The translations under genes were made by a program, and so were the position numbers. The notes beneath the pieces were generated by a model that was not told the DNA's origin, did not search any database, and worked only from the letters and a program-made list of their open reading frames with translations. Of a stretch of DNA of 64,000 nt, positions 63,211 to 64,000 are shown piece by piece; the first letter of the stretch is position 1, and every line of letters begins with the position of its first letter. The stretch lies in assembly GCA_942491665.1 (NCBI GenBank), contig CALOBR010000020.1:62001-126000 (forward strand). The letters are read 5' to 3'. Origin of the DNA: CAVQGZ01 sp942491665 (GTDB lineage Bacteria; Actinomycetota; Actinomycetes; Jiangellales; Jiangellaceae).

Positions 63211-63234
63211 TGCCTGAGAAGGCGACGGCAGGCA
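63211..63234 (+). terminator. Weak hairpin downstream of galE
   Basis: TGCCTG / CAGGCA arms of six bases around a 12-nt loop, 26 bp after the galE stop and before the next promoter. No T tract; termination is only a possibility. Confidence 0.25.
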
Positions 63235-63242
63235 TGAGCTCG

Positions 63243-63248
63243 TAGGAT
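63243..63248 (+). promoter_or_regulatory. -10 box TAGGAT of the terminal hydrolase gene
   Basis: TAGGAT followed by eight bases and GTG 63257, the same leaderless arrangement as at pta, ppc and others. Confidence 0.45.
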
Positions 63249-63256
63249 TCCCCGTC

Positions 63257-64000
63257 GTGCCTGAGCTGAGAACGGTCGTCGACCAGCGGCGCATCACGGT
63301 GGCACCCGGCGTCGAGCTCGCGGCGCGCGAGTGGGGCGCGACGTCGTCTGCTCCTACGGTCGTTCTTGTCCACGGGCTCGCCTCGACGTCGCGGCTGTGG
63401 GACGGGGTGGCCGCGCGGCTGGCAGCGCTGGGTCATCGGACAGTAGCCGTCGACCTGCGTGGGCACGGTGAGTCCGCCGCCCCCGAGAGCGGCTACGACA
63501 CGAGCACCGCTGCCAGCGACGTCGTGGCGGTGCTCGACGCGACGGGTGACGAGCCCGTGCTGCTGGCCGGCCAGTCGTGGGGCGGCAACGTCGTGCTGCA
63601 GGTCGCTGCGCGGCGACCTGACCTTGTGGCCGGGCTGGCACTCGTCGACGGTGGGTGGATCGACCTCGCTCGCCGGTTCGACTCGTGGGAGTCGGCTCTT
63701 TCCCTGCTCACCCCACCAGCCATCGACGGCATGGACGCCGCGGCCTTTCGCGCGATGGTGGCCGGCTCGCTGGCCGGCTTTCCGCCCGGCGCGGTCGACG
63801 CCGCGGCGTCCGTCGTGCACGAGATGCCCGACGGGACGATCCGGCGACGCCTCACCGTCGCGCGCCACCTGTCGATCCTGCGCTCGATGTGGGAGGACGA
63901 CCCGACGCAGCGGTACCCGTCGGTGCGTTCCCCGACCGTGCTCATGCCCGCGACGATCGATGACACGCTGCCCGACGAGGTGGCTGCCGCAGCGCTGTCC
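63257..64000 (+). CDS. Alpha/beta hydrolase (partial, runs off the right edge)
   Basis: 248 codons open to the window end. The oxyanion strand is VVLVHGLASTSRLWDGVAAR, then VAVDLRGHGESAAP, and the nucleophile elbow is VLLAGQSWGGNVVLQVAARR (G-Q-S-W-G). A cap domain follows GLALVDGGWIDLARRF. The catalytic His lies beyond the edge. The substrate is unknown; esterase- or epoxide-hydrolase-like family. GTG start with a -10 box 8 nt upstream. Confidence 0.85.
   Translation, partial: MPELRTVVDQRRITVAPGVELAAREWGATSSAPTVVLVHGLASTSRLWDGVAARLAALGHRTVAVDLRGHGESAAPESGYDTSTAASDVVAVLDATGDEPVLLAGQSWGGNVVLQVAARRPDLVAGLALVDGGWIDLARRFDSWESALSLLTPPAIDGMDAAAFRAMVAGSLAGFPPGAVDAAASVVHEMPDGTIRRRLTVARHLSILRSMWEDDPTQRYPSVRSPTVLMPATIDDTLPDEVAAAALS

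Overview
The window is a high-GC (roughly 70%) chromosomal segment of an actinobacterium. Support comes from the acyl-CoA carboxylase set with an epsilon subunit, a Rv3303c-type quinone reductase, an sdhCDAB operon and many GTG starts placed 6-8 nt after a TANNNT -10 box (leaderless mRNAs). Gene order and content suggest Micrococcales, perhaps Intrasporangiaceae; that placement is inference. I found no tRNA, rRNA, CRISPR array or intact transposon.

Layout. (1) 1-13.5 kb: purK (cut by the window edge), GtrA, a PH-domain protein, biotin ligase (birA), PEP carboxylase, then biotin-dependent acyl-CoA carboxylation: a carboxyltransferase with its epsilon subunit, a second carboxyltransferase coupled to an acyl-CoA dehydrogenase, and the biotinylated alpha subunit. 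A flavin-reductase-like gene, a frameshifted maf and a decayed VapC-like toxin relic lie between. (2) 13.5-17.8 kb: VOC protein, LysR regulator with an inverted-repeat operator, two uncharacterised genes and the quinone reductase. (3) 17.8-37 kb: a nucleoside salvage and fermentation set: purine nucleoside phosphorylase, phosphohexomutase, deoC, two aldehyde dehydrogenases, a P-loop kinase, pta-ackA, and on the other strand a BMP-type nucleoside ABC importer with cdd, deoA and a cupin. Together they could take nucleosides to acetyl phosphate and ATP. (4) 37.2-40.6 kb: sdhCDAB, with sdhB running directly into an N-terminally truncated medium-chain oxidoreductase. (5) 40.6-46.3 kb: gene scraps (metallophosphoesterase, alpha/beta hydrolase, AraC, Nudix, SnoaL) around an intact MarR regulator and a phosphotransferase-fold gene. 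(6) 46.4-51.4 kb: DUF998 and BrkB membrane proteins, 2'-5' RNA ligase, trpS, CBS/CNNM membrane protein. (7) 51.5-63.2 kb: a galactoside locus: Tat-exported lipoprotein, two permeases, GH36 alpha-galactosidase and GH2 beta-galactosidase on the minus strand, divergent from a DeoR-type regulator, galT and galE. A truncated alpha/beta hydrolase closes the window.

Sequence quality matters. deoC, both aldehyde dehydrogenases, the kinase, the importer ATPase and lipoprotein, sdhA and sdhB all carry several single-base indels, mostly extra bases, although protein similarity continues across the shifts. Because sdhA/B are core genes and the neighbouring genes are clean, I read most of these as assembly or base-calling errors confined to blocks (about 20.8-24.4, 32.8-35.5 and 38.3-40.5 kb). 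They are labelled pseudogene only because the frame is broken as given.
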